Shown here one piece after another: positions 24,396 through 32,295 of a stretch of 32,818 bases of DNA; position 1 is the first letter of the stretch; the number at the start of each line of letters is the position of its first letter. The position numbers and the translations under genes are program-made. Source of the stretch: Candidatus Omnitrophus magneticus (GTDB taxonomy: Bacteria; Omnitrophota; Gorgyraeia; Tantalellales; Tantalellaceae); NCBI GenBank assembly GCA_000954095.1, contig JYNY01000249.1, positions 1-32,818 on the forward strand, read 5' to 3'. Under the pieces are notes generated by a model. The model saw only the letters and a list, made by a program, of their open reading frames with translations, ran no database searches and had not been told where the DNA came from.

Positions 24396-25749
24396 CAATA
24401 ATAGGATCAAACTGTGTTCCGGAATTATCTTTTATAATCTGAACAGCAACTTCAGCCATTTTTCTTTGACGATACGGCCGGTCGCTTGTAATCGCGTCAT
24501 AAGTATCCGCTACTGATATAATACGCGCTATAAAAGGTATTGCTTCACCTTTTAAACCATCGGGATAGCCTACACCGTCATAACGTTCATGATGCGCCCT
24601 TACCTCAGCCGCAACGCCGCTAAGCTGTTTAATCGGATAAAGTATTGTAGCGCCTGTTATGGGATGTTCCTTAACTTTTTCGTACTCTTCCTTTGTAAGG
24701 CTGGCAGGCTTATTTAATATACTATCCGGCACACCGATTTTTCCCACATCATGCAATAACGCGGATATATGAAGAGTCTCTTTAAAATTTTGATATTGTT
24801 TAGCTTCGGGAAGTTCTTCAAGTTCATCCGCGATAGAAAGCGCGTATTGAGTGACTCTTTCCGTATGCCCATGAGTATACGGGTCCCGCGCGTCTATAGT
24901 GGCGGCAAGCGAAATCGCGGTATGAATAAACATATTATGTTCCCGCTCATAAAGCGTGTGAACTTCCATTATTTTTTCATGTAAATCCTGAATAAGCTGA
25001 GCGTTTGAAAGCGCCATAGCAACGTCATTGGCAAGCGTCGTAAAAAGGCTTATTTCCTGACGATTAAATTCTTGACCGGACACTTTTCTGCCAAGTATCA
25101 AAACACCCAAAACACTTTTTTTATAATATATCGGAATGCAAATATTCGCTTTTAATAATTCCATCTGCTTAATTACCTGCGGAACCATTTCCAATAGCGT
25201 CATATGTAAATATTTATTTTCATCATACATTTCTTTTTTAGACATTTCCAAAAGCCGCGAATAATCTAAAGAACCTGATGGCGAAATAACATAATTTATT
25301 CTCTCATTAAAAAATCTTACAAGAGGATTATCCGTCTTAAGCTTAATAAATCCTGTCGGGATCTTGTTGCCTTCCACACCTTTACTGTCAACCAATAAAA
25401 AACTATTTTTCCTTTTAGAATAAATAAGCATAGCTGTATGACTAGTTTTAACATGTTCATCTATAGTTTTTACTATCATACGGATAAGATGTTCGGGTTT
25501 TTTAAACCGAATCATATTACGGGAGGCTTCTTCGATAAAAACCTGATAATCAAGTTTATCGGAATTTTCCGTATTGCTTAATGAAGGCATACTCGTATGA
25601 TAAAAAGACGGTTCATCTTTTATCTTATCTAGTATCCAATCATCTACCTTCTGCCACTTAATATTAGATGGTACAATTTTTTTGTCTGCCATAAATTTGT
25701 TTTTTGTGTCACGATAAAGGCAAAAAAATATTAACAACATAACACACAT
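24337..25749 (-). CDS. GAF and HD-GYP domain cyclic-di-GMP phosphodiesterase-like protein
   Basis: This 470-aa protein has a GAF-like sensory region (about 35-230, ending in the linker helix FTTLANDVAMALSNAQLIQDL) joined to an HD-GYP domain (about 255-455). The catalytic motifs are intact: HTERVTQYA, LLHDVGKIGVPD, HPITGA, RAHHERYDGVGYPDG and ADTYDAITSDRPYR. HD-GYP enzymes hydrolyse cyclic-di-GMP. The first ~19 residues are hydrophobic (MLLIFFCLY), and an ATG at 25692 is an alternative start; neither has a clear ribosome site. The last ~15 residues are read from antisense of korA, so the native C-terminus may have been replaced. It lies downstream of receiver genes on the same strand. Confidence 0.87.
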   Translation of the reverse strand: MCVMLLIFFCLYRDTKNKFMADKKIVPSNIKWQKVDDWILDKIKDEPSFYHTSMPSLSNTENSDKLDYQVFIEEASRNMIRFKKPEHLIRMIVKTIDEHVKTSHTAMLIYSKRKNSFLLVDSKGVEGNKIPTGFIKLKTDNPLVRFFNERINYVISPSGSLDYSRLLEMSKKEMYDENKYLHMTLLEMVPQVIKQMELLKANICIPIYYKKSVLGVLILGRKVSGQEFNRQEISLFTTLANDVAMALSNAQLIQDLHEKIMEVHTLYEREHNMFIHTAISLAATIDARDPYTHGHTERVTQYALSIADELEELPEAKQYQNFKETLHISALLHDVGKIGVPDSILNKPASLTKEEYEKVKEHPITGATILYPIKQLSGVAAEVRAHHERYDGVGYPDGLKGEAIPFIARIISVADTYDAITSDRPYRQRKMAEVAVQIIKDNSGTQFDPIIVSAFLLAYRKKIRAHHRIH

Positions 25750-25850
25750 TGTGTATGCCGCGAATGTTATCTAAAGTTTATCATGCTAGTAACGTTTTAG
25801 CAAAAAAATCCAACAAAAAAATAATTAATGAAAATCAACGGCTGATAATT

Positions 25851-26219
25851 TTATATTTTAGTACGGCCCGCGGCGCTAAAAACAACCTGCTCCAATTGAT
25901 CCAAAGAAATAGGTTTTGTAATATACCCTATTGCGCCATGCCTGATCGCCTCTTCAACTTTTTCATTATCTTCGATTGCCGTAACCATAATAACCTTTGT
26001 TCCGAGATTCATTTTCTGAAATTCTTTTAAAGTCCTAAGGCCGTCAGTAATAGGCATTTTTATATCAAGAAGAATAATATTCGGCCTTTTCATTTCCGCT
26101 AGAGTCAACGCTTCTTTACCGTTATAAGCGGTAAAAACATCAAAGTCCCTTTCTTTAAAAAAATTTTTCACAAAATCACAAATTTCTATTTCATCATCAA
26201 CTACCATTAATCTTGTCAT
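25851..26219 (-). CDS. Receiver-only response regulator
   Basis: This receiver has VVDDEIEICD, the phospho-Asp in ILLDIKMP, the switch Thr in MVTAIED and the Lys in TKPISLDQL. I chose the ATG at 26219 (122 aa) because a G-rich ribosome site lies just upstream; a TTG at 26246 would add nine residues. There is no output domain. It sits between the HD-GYP gene and copy 2 of the palindromic repeat, and the upstream kinase may phosphorylate it. The HD-GYP protein could be its downstream effector, which is inference. Confidence 0.85.
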   Translation of the reverse strand: MTRLMVVDDEIEICDFVKNFFKERDFDVFTAYNGKEALTLAEMKRPNIILLDIKMPITDGLRTLKEFQKMNLGTKVIMVTAIEDNEKVEEAIRHGAIGYITKPISLDQLEQVVFSAAGRTKI

Positions 26220-26254
26220 CTCGCCCGCCCTTCTGTTTATATCCAAAAAAAATA

Positions 26255-26432
26255 CTTAAACCGTAAAACTGCGTTTGGACATAGATGAAGAATGCTAAGA
26301 TGTTTGAGATAAAAGGCTTAAAAAAATTTGTAGGCGCACCATTTGATGAGGTGCGTCAAAGATTTTTTTAAGCCTTTTAGCCGAACAGATTCGCATTATT
26401 CGCTATGGACAAATGCAGTTTTTCGGTTAAAC
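26255..26432. repeat. ~178-bp palindromic interspersed repeat, copy 2
   Basis: This is a long imperfect inverted repeat. The left arm (26255-26340) matches the complement of the right arm (26349-26432) almost without gaps, around a loop ATTTGATGA. Perfectly paired blocks include AAAAGGCTTAAAAAAAT near the centre and CGTAAAACTGC/GCAGTTTTTCG outside. Its complement aligns along the full length with 4888-5063. It fills the intergenic space between two receiver genes and has no ORF. It resembles a MITE without an obvious parent transposon in the window. Confidence 0.85.
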
Positions 26433-26471
26433 CATAACCACGTATACAAATTAGCTTTACACCTTATACTT

Positions 26472-26846
26472 CTAGCTGACCGCATTTTTAATAGATTCTT
26501 CCAATATTTTTAGACTCTGTAAAGGTTTTTCAAAATAACCGTAAGCGCCTTCTTCCATTAAACGATTTTTTGTCTTCCCTGAATCGCTAAACGCCGTTAT
26601 AAATATAATTTTCGTATCCGGTTTAATTTTTTTTATCTCTCTCATTACTTCGTCGCCATTTAATCCTATCATTTTAAGATCTAAAAGGACAACCGCGTGA
26701 TTATATTTTCTAAATAATTCTAACCCTATTACGCCGTCATGCGCAATATCAATTTTATATCCTCTTAAATCAAAATATTGTTTAATCATATCCGTGAAAT
26801 TTTCTTCATCATCAATAGATAAAATCCTTATATTTTTCATATCCAT
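26472..26846 (-). CDS. Receiver-only response regulator
   Basis: The 124-aa receiver has SIDDEENFTD, the phospho-Asp in VVLLDLKM, the switch Thr in FITAFSD and the Lys in FEKPLQSL. It starts 10 bases after the stop of the 7TM-GAF histidine kinase, so the two form an operon and a probable cognate pair. With no output domain it may act by protein binding or as a relay intermediate. Confidence 0.87.
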   Translation of the reverse strand: MDMKNIRILSIDDEENFTDMIKQYFDLRGYKIDIAHDGVIGLELFRKYNHAVVLLDLKMIGLNGDEVMREIKKIKPDTKIIFITAFSDSGKTKNRLMEEGAYGYFEKPLQSLKILEESIKNAVS

Positions 26847-26856
26847 AAATACCGCC

Positions 26857-28983
26857 TTACTTAACCGAGTTAAAAATTATTGAAAAGATTGTTCCTTCTC
26901 CAAGCTTACTTTGAACGCTAATTTTACCATTATTACGTTCAACCAACTGCTTTACAATAAAAAGCCCGAGTCCGGTACCCTGCCCCGGCTCTTTAGTAGT
27001 AAAGAAAGGATCAAATATCTGTTTGAGAACAGCATCACTAATACCCGGTCCGTCATCACAAACATCTACTCTGAAATTCGATCCGGATAAATTCTGGCCT
27101 GTTATCTTTATTTGGCCGTGTTTCTTTTCGGATTTCATTATCGCCTGCGTGGCATTTCTTATAAGATTAAAAAATATTTCCTGTATCTGTTTTTTATCCG
27201 CTGAAATTACAGGCAAATCTTTTGGAATATCTCTTACAATGTCAACATCACTAAGTTTTAAATCATGTTCCAATAGAGAAATAACCTCTACTAATTCTTT
27301 ATCAATCTGAACACCCGGTTCTGCCACACCTTTGGCAGGTTTCGCAAAAGCTGATAATTTCCTAGTAATAGACGCGGCTCTGTCAGTTTCTTTTATGACT
27401 TTTTCCATTATTTCTTTAGCTTTTTCAACAAGCTGTTCAGATGTTTTCTCTTTATAAAATCCTTCTTTTAAATTAAGTAAAAACATCTCGCATTGTCCTC
27501 TTACTATTCCTAAAGGATTACATATCTCATGATTTATCCCCGCGGAAAGAGTACCTATAACAGCCATCTTTTCTTTTTGAGCGGTCTGCGCCTGAGTTTG
27601 AGATAACTTCGCGAAAAGCTGAGCATTAGTAATAGCTATCGCGACTGTCCTCGATAACGGCAATAAAATATCAATATCATCTTGGGTATAATTTTCATCT
27701 GACTTCTTAGCGCCTAAAACCAAAACACCTAAAATATTTTCATCATGGCTTAACATAATAATAAGTTCGGCATTAATATCAGAAATTTTTTTATAAAATT
27801 CAGGGGATTGTTTTTTTATTTTATCTAAAAATTCGCTGTCTTTTAATATGTACTGCCCGCTTTCTTTTAAAACCTTCCAAAATCCCATGCCGTCTGAAAT
27901 AGTATGTTCATCCGGCTCACTAGATCCCGATGACGCGGCGAGCTTTAACTGATTTTCATCATCTTCGTAAAGATAAATAGCGGCATAATGGCTTTTTATA
28001 ATTTCTGACAATTTAGTCACAGTAAGGTTTACCAGAACGCCTATCTTCAAAACAGTCAACACTTCATTAGTAAATGTTTTAAGAAGCTCTTTATAGTTAT
28101 ATTTTTTCTGAAATAAATATTTATCCGTAATATTCACTAAAAACTTCTCAAGAGGCTTTAAAATAAGAACTATCGCGAATATGGAAGGAATAATCGCGAT
28201 ATAACGGTTAGGGAATATATTCCCAAAAATATTTGATCCTACATAAACAAATACTGAAAAAATAGTATACGTAAAAATAAAAATCCCGGCAAAAACTACT
28301 GTTTTCTTTATAATAACTTCAATATTTAAAAACCTATGCCGGACAATTGTATAAGCGATACTGGCAATAAAACAAAACGCGCAAATATAACCAAAAGGAT
28401 AAATATTAACCACCGGATATTTCGCGATATAATCAACTACGCCCAATGTTCCAACAGCAAAAGCAATCAAAACACTTCTAAACTGTTTTCGTTTTAAAGG
28501 CGCAAACTCAAGATTATTTAAATTTTTAAATAGCAATAACGCGGCATGACTAAAAAGAAGGCTGAACACTGATAAAACAAACGGATATCCTCTTCCTGCT
28601 AAAGGATAAAAACCCCATTTAAGAAGTCTTACATTAGCGTATACTATATCGGTATAACACGCGATAAACGATATAACACCAAACGTATAAGCCGTTATAA
28701 GAATCTGTCTTCGCCTCAATCCTAAAAGACTAAGCACAAAATGATACGCGAATATAGGAATTAAACATACCCCCATACCACCGATTCTAGCCCAAATCAA
28801 AGCGATATCGCTAGAATGGCTTAAATACATCATACTAAACGCCAAAAGCCACCACACCATACTGTAACAAAAAAGAAAAAAAGTTATGTGAATAATATTA
28901 GAACGGTTTTTGATGAGAACAAAAAATCCGATAGCGGCGACAAGAAGTCCGGTAATAAACGGTGGTACCGCGTAAAAGTTCAT
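26857..28983 (-). CDS. Seven-helix, GAF-containing sensor histidine kinase
   Basis: This 708-aa kinase has an N-terminal seven-helix region (about 1-230) of the histidine-kinase 7TM type, containing IWARIGGMG and TDIVYANVRLLKWGFYP. Two further hydrophobic stretches to about 290 follow, then a GAF-like domain (about 310-460). The NtrB-like transmitter has the phosphoacceptor His in GTLSAGINHEICNPLG and the ATPase boxes NLIRNATQAI, CDDGPGI, FDPFFTTKEPGQGTGLGLFI. All catalytic boxes are intact. The GAF ends in the same motif type (AITNAQLFAKL) as that of the HD-GYP neighbour. It is co-transcribed with the receiver 10 bases downstream. Confidence 0.9.
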   Translation of the reverse strand: MNFYAVPPFITGLLVAAIGFFVLIKNRSNIIHITFFLFCYSMVWWLLAFSMMYLSHSSDIALIWARIGGMGVCLIPIFAYHFVLSLLGLRRRQILITAYTFGVISFIACYTDIVYANVRLLKWGFYPLAGRGYPFVLSVFSLLFSHAALLLFKNLNNLEFAPLKRKQFRSVLIAFAVGTLGVVDYIAKYPVVNIYPFGYICAFCFIASIAYTIVRHRFLNIEVIIKKTVVFAGIFIFTYTIFSVFVYVGSNIFGNIFPNRYIAIIPSIFAIVLILKPLEKFLVNITDKYLFQKKYNYKELLKTFTNEVLTVLKIGVLVNLTVTKLSEIIKSHYAAIYLYEDDENQLKLAASSGSSEPDEHTISDGMGFWKVLKESGQYILKDSEFLDKIKKQSPEFYKKISDINAELIIMLSHDENILGVLVLGAKKSDENYTQDDIDILLPLSRTVAIAITNAQLFAKLSQTQAQTAQKEKMAVIGTLSAGINHEICNPLGIVRGQCEMFLLNLKEGFYKEKTSEQLVEKAKEIMEKVIKETDRAASITRKLSAFAKPAKGVAEPGVQIDKELVEVISLLEHDLKLSDVDIVRDIPKDLPVISADKKQIQEIFFNLIRNATQAIMKSEKKHGQIKITGQNLSGSNFRVDVCDDGPGISDAVLKQIFDPFFTTKEPGQGTGLGLFIVKQLVERNNGKISVQSKLGEGTIFSIIFNSVK

Positions 28984-29031
28984 AACTATAAATCCTTTTT
29001 AAAAAAATAATTTACCCGATACTTTAGAAAT

Positions 29032-29093
29032 AAATAATTCCTCTTTTTTACAATATCCCACTCATACAAATATTGTAAAAAACAAAATTATTT
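29032..29093. repeat. AT-rich inverted repeat after the aldehyde dehydrogenase gene
   Basis: TTTTTTACAATAT (29044-29056) is perfectly complementary to 29070-29082. AAATAATT outside it (29032-29039) pairs with AATTATTT (29086-29093), which overlaps the dehydrogenase stop codon. It lacks a T-run beyond the stem, so it may be a weak terminator or a processing site between the dehydrogenase and the kinase. Confidence 0.55.
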
Positions 29094-30660
29094 ATCTAGC
29101 GATTGTTATACCCTGCAAATGAGTTGTCTTTTGCCAAATATAATTCATTTCACCATAAGGCCCGCCGGTTTTTCTAGTCCCCCCATGAGTTGAAAGAAAT
29201 GGAGAAAATCCTACATGCCTTGAATTTATTCTTAATAAACCGCTGTTATCTATAAATTTTACAAATCTTCTTAAATAAAAAGCTGACCTAACCCACACAG
29301 ACACTCTTAATCCATATTCATTACAATTTATAGTATTCACTATTTTATTAAAAATATCTTCATCAGATTTTCCTGAAACACATATTAAAGGTAAAAGCGG
29401 AAAGAAATTTTCTTCACGCACACATTTAAAATCCCAAATATTCCCTTCTCCATAATCTATTCCTATTGCTGTCGGTGTAATATACGCGCCGTCTTCCTTG
29501 TCTTCACCGTTATAATCTATACGGCTTCCGCCGTGAAATACATGAGCGCCTTTTATCAAAGCGTCATCCAAAAATTCGTAAAATTCTTTTATCTTCAACA
29601 CCGGAGTAAGGCATGTATCAGGAGACGAAGGAAGACCGACCTTCATTTTCTTCACTTCATCAACAAACATTCCTGAAAATTTTTTAAAAACATCAGCATG
29701 AATTAAAGCGGCCTTTGGCACCATACATATTTGAGTCGACCCCAAAAAGGCATCTTTCAAAGCTGTAACTGTTTTTTCCAAATCAGCATCTTTCCAAACA
29801 ACTAAAAAATCACTACCTGAAAGTTCCAATATAGGTTTTTTCCCGGCAGAATAAATCGCCTGCCCCATTTCCAAACCCTTATCACTTGGCCCAAAAAATA
29901 AAACATCATTAACGAAAGGACTTGCCAGCCATTCATCCATTATTACTTTAGAATTACCAAGAACAATATTTATAACACCGTCAGGCCCGCCATTATCTTT
30001 TACAGCCTTCCAAATTATCTCTCTCCACAAGTATATAGTAGAGATTGGCAAGTGTAAAGGCGGCTTGATAATTATTGTGTTACCTGCCAAAAGAGCCAAC
30101 ACAGCTATCATAGAATTACTAGCCGCAGCATTCTTAGGCGGACATACACATAAAACCCCATCTGGCCGTCTAGATATATAAGCTCTTTCTTCATTAGTTA
30201 TTCCGGCTATTCCCCAAAGCGCACTTTTAAAAAAATTAACAGCATCTTCTTCCACAACCTTCTCCATCCCTGAAAATTCCCATTCAGCCAATTTATAAGG
30301 ATGCCCTTCAATCACAAAAAGTTTTAATAATTCTTCTTTTTTTTCTAAAAGATTTTTATGAATATCATTTAAGATATTTTTTCGCACACTGACCGGGAAA
30401 TGTTTAAAAATCTGACTGGCTTTATAAGCGGCTTCTATGGCTTGTTTATTTGAAGTTTCGTCTCCAGCAGAATACCTCGCGAAAATATACTCATCCACAT
30501 CAATTCCTAATTCACTCGCGGCATCTCTATCCTGCTTAAGAAGTAAAATTATCCTTCTTGTTTTTTTGAAATCACTGATTGCTTTATCCGCGTAAGGCAG
30601 ATACTCATAAACACCGGTATCTATATCCTTACCGCCGATAAGTAATTTATAAAAATGCAT
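29092..30660 (-). CDS. NAD(P)-dependent aldehyde dehydrogenase family protein
   Basis: This 522-aa protein of the aldehyde dehydrogenase superfamily has a cofactor loop PKNAAASN, IIIKPP, the general-base Glu in LELSGSD and the nucleophile Cys in GSTQICMVP. The C-terminal half has EENFFPLLPLI and a late GGxxxTGGPYGEMNY. The first ~60 residues are a less conserved lead-in. AGGGAGG stands before the ATG. The substrate is unclear; GPDGVINIV and the fermentative setting are compatible with aldehyde oxidation during fermentation or a delta-1-pyrroline-carboxylate dehydrogenase-like role. A TTGCTT-18-TATACT promoter (30771-30800) overlaps a weak Rex-like palindrome. Confidence 0.82.
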   Translation of the reverse strand: MHFYKLLIGGKDIDTGVYEYLPYADKAISDFKKTRRIILLLKQDRDAASELGIDVDEYIFARYSAGDETSNKQAIEAAYKASQIFKHFPVSVRKNILNDIHKNLLEKKEELLKLFVIEGHPYKLAEWEFSGMEKVVEEDAVNFFKSALWGIAGITNEERAYISRRPDGVLCVCPPKNAAASNSMIAVLALLAGNTIIIKPPLHLPISTIYLWREIIWKAVKDNGGPDGVINIVLGNSKVIMDEWLASPFVNDVLFFGPSDKGLEMGQAIYSAGKKPILELSGSDFLVVWKDADLEKTVTALKDAFLGSTQICMVPKAALIHADVFKKFSGMFVDEVKKMKVGLPSSPDTCLTPVLKIKEFYEFLDDALIKGAHVFHGGSRIDYNGEDKEDGAYITPTAIGIDYGEGNIWDFKCVREENFFPLLPLICVSGKSDEDIFNKIVNTINCNEYGLRVSVWVRSAFYLRRFVKFIDNSGLLRINSRHVGFSPFLSTHGGTRKTGGPYGEMNYIWQKTTHLQGITIAR

Positions 30661-30770
30661 AATTACCTCCCTTGTAAATTACGCAACTCACAAATTTTTT
30701 ATACTATATATTTTAAAAAATAAATTTTTAAAACAAATTACCTCCTTCAAAGTTATTCTAAAACTTTATT

Positions 30771-30800
30771 AGTATAACTTTTTTGTGTAAGTTTAAGCAA
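30771..30800 (-). promoter_or_regulatory. Aldehyde dehydrogenase promoter with overlapping Rex-like palindrome
   Basis: On the minus strand TTGCTT (30800-30795), an 18-bp spacer and TATACT (30776-30771) form a good sigma-70 promoter. TTGTGTAAGTTTAAGCAA (30783-30800, plus strand) is an imperfect palindrome with about 10 of 14 Rex positions kept and overlaps the -35. The leader also holds a second GGAGGTAATT (minus strand, around 30744-30753) identical to the site before the true start but leading to TTG-TTT-stop. Confidence 0.5.
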
Positions 30801-30808
30801 GATATAAT

Positions 30809-30956
30809 ACTCCCCAAAAATAGGACCACTAGGTAAGATAGAAAAGAAGTATAATAATAAGAAAAAATAAAGGCAGGTATGCAATGGCTAATACTAAAAA
30901 AAATTTCAGTAAAGAATACAAAGCAAAAGTAGCGATTGAAGCTATAAAGGGTAAAG
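30809..30956 (+). mobile_element. 5' remnant of a second IS3-family-type element
   Basis: From about 30809 an AT-rich sequence with AATAGGACCACTAGG resembles an insertion-sequence end. It leads to a ribosome site (AGGCAGGT) and a transposase orfA start. It is cut at 30956/30957 by the terminal repeat of the complete IS3 element. The outer boundary is approximate. Confidence 0.5.
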
Positions 30957-30973
30957 TGGTCGGGTTTGTCTAG
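30884..30973 (+). pseudogene. Truncated IS3-type transposase OrfA N-terminus
   Basis: The ATG at 30884 opens a frame reading MANTKKNFSKEYKAKVAIEA and then IKGKV. This is the start of a helix-turn-helix OrfA of IS3-family type, differing from the OrfA of the intact element next to it (MKKKHSAEFMAKVALATL). After 25 codons it runs into the neighbouring element's terminal repeat and stops at TAG 30971-30973. The rest of this transposase is not in the window. Confidence 0.75.
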
Positions 30974-31128
30974 ACCATTTTTTTATTTTTTAAAGCAATT
31001 TTTAATGAAGATGGGCGGGGGACTGGAATAGCCCCCAGAGCAATGGAAGTCCCCCGCCCATCTTCACTCTTTTTTATTCTTATACCTTCTTTATTTATTA
31101 CCAATTCTTTAACTAATTCATTTTGCAT
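30970..31128 (-). CDS. Small possible passenger ORF after orfB of the IS
   Basis: An ATG at 31128 overlaps the last codons of orfB, with GAGG six bases upstream, and opens 52 codons (starting MQNELVKELVINKEG) that stop inside the terminal repeat. The middle (EDGRGTSIALGAIPVPRPSS) is read from the GC-rich palindrome at 31007-31065, so conservation could reflect the palindrome rather than protein. I recognise no domain. It may not be a gene. Confidence 0.25.
   Translation of the reverse strand: MQNELVKELVINKEGIRIKKSEDGRGTSIALGAIPVPRPSSLKIALKNKKMV
31007..31065. terminator. GC-rich 18-bp perfect hairpin inside the IS, bidirectional terminator
   Basis: GAAGATGGGCGGGGGACT (31007-31024) is perfectly complementary to 31048-31065, with a 23-nt loop containing a further C5 run. 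On the plus strand CTCTTTTTTATT follows. On the minus strand an AT-rich, T-containing stretch follows. It would end transcription entering from either side near the IS end. Its G+C content is far above the surroundings. Confidence 0.7.
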
Positions 31129-32017
31129 TATAAACCTCATACGGAGTTTTATAATCAAGCGACTGATGTAGCCGTCGATTATTATATTTACAAAAAAAAG
31201 TATTTAGCCCTTCATACGCTTCTTCATATATCCCATAATCTTTTAAATATACTTCCTCATACTTTACCGTTCTCCATAATCTTTCTGAAAAAATATTATC
31301 ATACATACGGCCCCTTCCATCCATGCTGATTTTTATATTATATTTCTGCAAAATACTTGTAAAATCATCGCTTGTAAATTGACTCACTTGATCTGTATTA
31401 AATATTTCAGGACACGCTTTTTTTAGAGCCTCTTCTAATGCCTCTATACAAAAACTTGCATCTAATGAATTACTTAGTCTCCAACTCAATACATACCGAC
31501 TATACCAATCTATTATCGCTACTAAGTATAAAAAGCCTTTCCTCATTCGAATATATGTTATATCCGTACTCCATACTTGATTTTTTCTCTCTACCATTAC
31601 ATTATCCAGTAAATACGGATATTTCTTGTGATTTGGACTGTTTGTACTTAACTTTTTTTTAGGATATATAGCTTCTAATCCCATTAAATTCATTAGTGTT
31701 CTTACCCTATCACGGCCGATAATAATTCCTTGTTTGTTTAGCTCTTTTCCCATCCGACGTGTCCCATATACCGGAAAATCTGTATATATCTCATCTATCT
31801 TATTCATTATCTTTAATGTCTCCGCTGAAACAGGTCTTTGTTCATAATATAAGGTGCTCCGGTTTAATCCTATATAATTACATTGTTCCCTTATACTCAT
31901 ATTTTTGTTATCTTTGTCTATCATTTTTATTTTTTCTTTTACCTCAAAACTGCTCAGATTTTTTTTTATACCACTCGTTTTCCACTCGTAGTTTTCCGAT
32001 TTCGCAATATAGCTCAT
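31118..32017 (-). CDS. IS3-family transposase OrfB (DDE integrase core)
   Basis: The 299-aa frame has an HTH_21-like region (LNRSTLYYE, YGTRRMGKELN) and the rve integrase core. Catalytic residues are Asp in WSTDITYI, Asp in NTDQVSQFTSDDF and Glu in DNIFSERLWRTVKYEEV, so the triad is complete. The second motif has Val where SDQGSQYTS normally has Gly. The first ~18 codons overlap orfA and are unlikely to be a separate start. Expression is expected as an OrfAB fusion by -1 frameshifting at the A9 run (31959-31967), after which the frame reads NLSSFEVKEK. Confidence 0.9.
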   Translation of the reverse strand: MSYIAKSENYEWKTSGIKKNLSSFEVKEKIKMIDKDNKNMSIREQCNYIGLNRSTLYYEQRPVSAETLKIMNKIDEIYTDFPVYGTRRMGKELNKQGIIIGRDRVRTLMNLMGLEAIYPKKKLSTNSPNHKKYPYLLDNVMVERKNQVWSTDITYIRMRKGFLYLVAIIDWYSRYVLSWRLSNSLDASFCIEALEEALKKACPEIFNTDQVSQFTSDDFTSILQKYNIKISMDGRGRMYDNIFSERLWRTVKYEEVYLKDYGIYEEAYEGLNTFFCKYNNRRLHQSLDYKTPYEVYNAK

Positions 32018-32222
32018 TTACTAATACGTTCTTTTCTTTATCTATCGGTACTGGTTTTGTTTTAAAAATCTCGACTAATCCCTCTATTGCCCGTTTTCGC
32101 CATCGAGTTAATTGTGTCGGATGAACTTCATATTCGCTTGAGAGCTCTGCCATTGTTTTATTTGTTTTTAACGTCGCTAACGCCACTTTTGCCATAAATT
32201 CAGCACTGTGTTTTTTCTTCAT
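31944..32222 (-). CDS. IS3-family transposase OrfA (helix-turn-helix)
   Basis: This 92-aa DNA-binding OrfA contains FMAKVALATLKTNKTMAEL and the helix-turn-helix YEVHPTQLTRWRKRAIEGL, then a leucine-zipper-like segment up to ENEWYKKKSEQF. The ATG is preceded by GGGGGTCC, which includes a G-rich ribosome site. The A9 slippery run lies near its 3' end within the 74-bp overlap with orfB. Confidence 0.9.
   Translation of the reverse strand: MKKKHSAEFMAKVALATLKTNKTMAELSSEYEVHPTQLTRWRKRAIEGLVEIFKTKPVPIDKEKNVLVNELYCEIGKLRVENEWYKKKSEQF
31959..31967 (-). other. Programmed -1 frameshift site of the IS3 transposase
   Basis: Nine A residues on the minus strand encode KKK in orfA. A one-base backward slip continues in orfB as NLSSFEV. 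This is the classical way IS3 elements make the OrfAB transposase. Confidence 0.75.
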
Positions 32223-32295
32223 TCTGGACCCCCTTTTTCTTTTATTTTACCATCTATCCTATCCCCTGCATCTGGTCCAGTTTTTCCCGACCATT

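Larger units (their letters stand above)
30957..32293 (-). mobile_element. Complete IS3-family insertion sequence (~1337 bp)
   Basis: The ends are imperfect inverted repeats: TGGTCGGG-N5-CTAGACCA at 30957-30977 and, on the complement, TGGTCGGG-N5-CTGGACCA at 32293-32273. It encodes OrfA and OrfB in overlapping frames on the minus strand. The bases just outside (AAG left, TTA right) are not a direct repeat, and the two flanks belong to different elements. The present setting therefore arose by recombination or deletion after insertion. Confidence 0.85.

Noticed and set aside
31123-32124. Plus-strand frames across the IS3 element (31123-31329, 31438-31662, 31759-32124)
   Set aside because: They are antisense to the transposase, with Tyr/Ser/Leu-rich translations and no recognisable domain.
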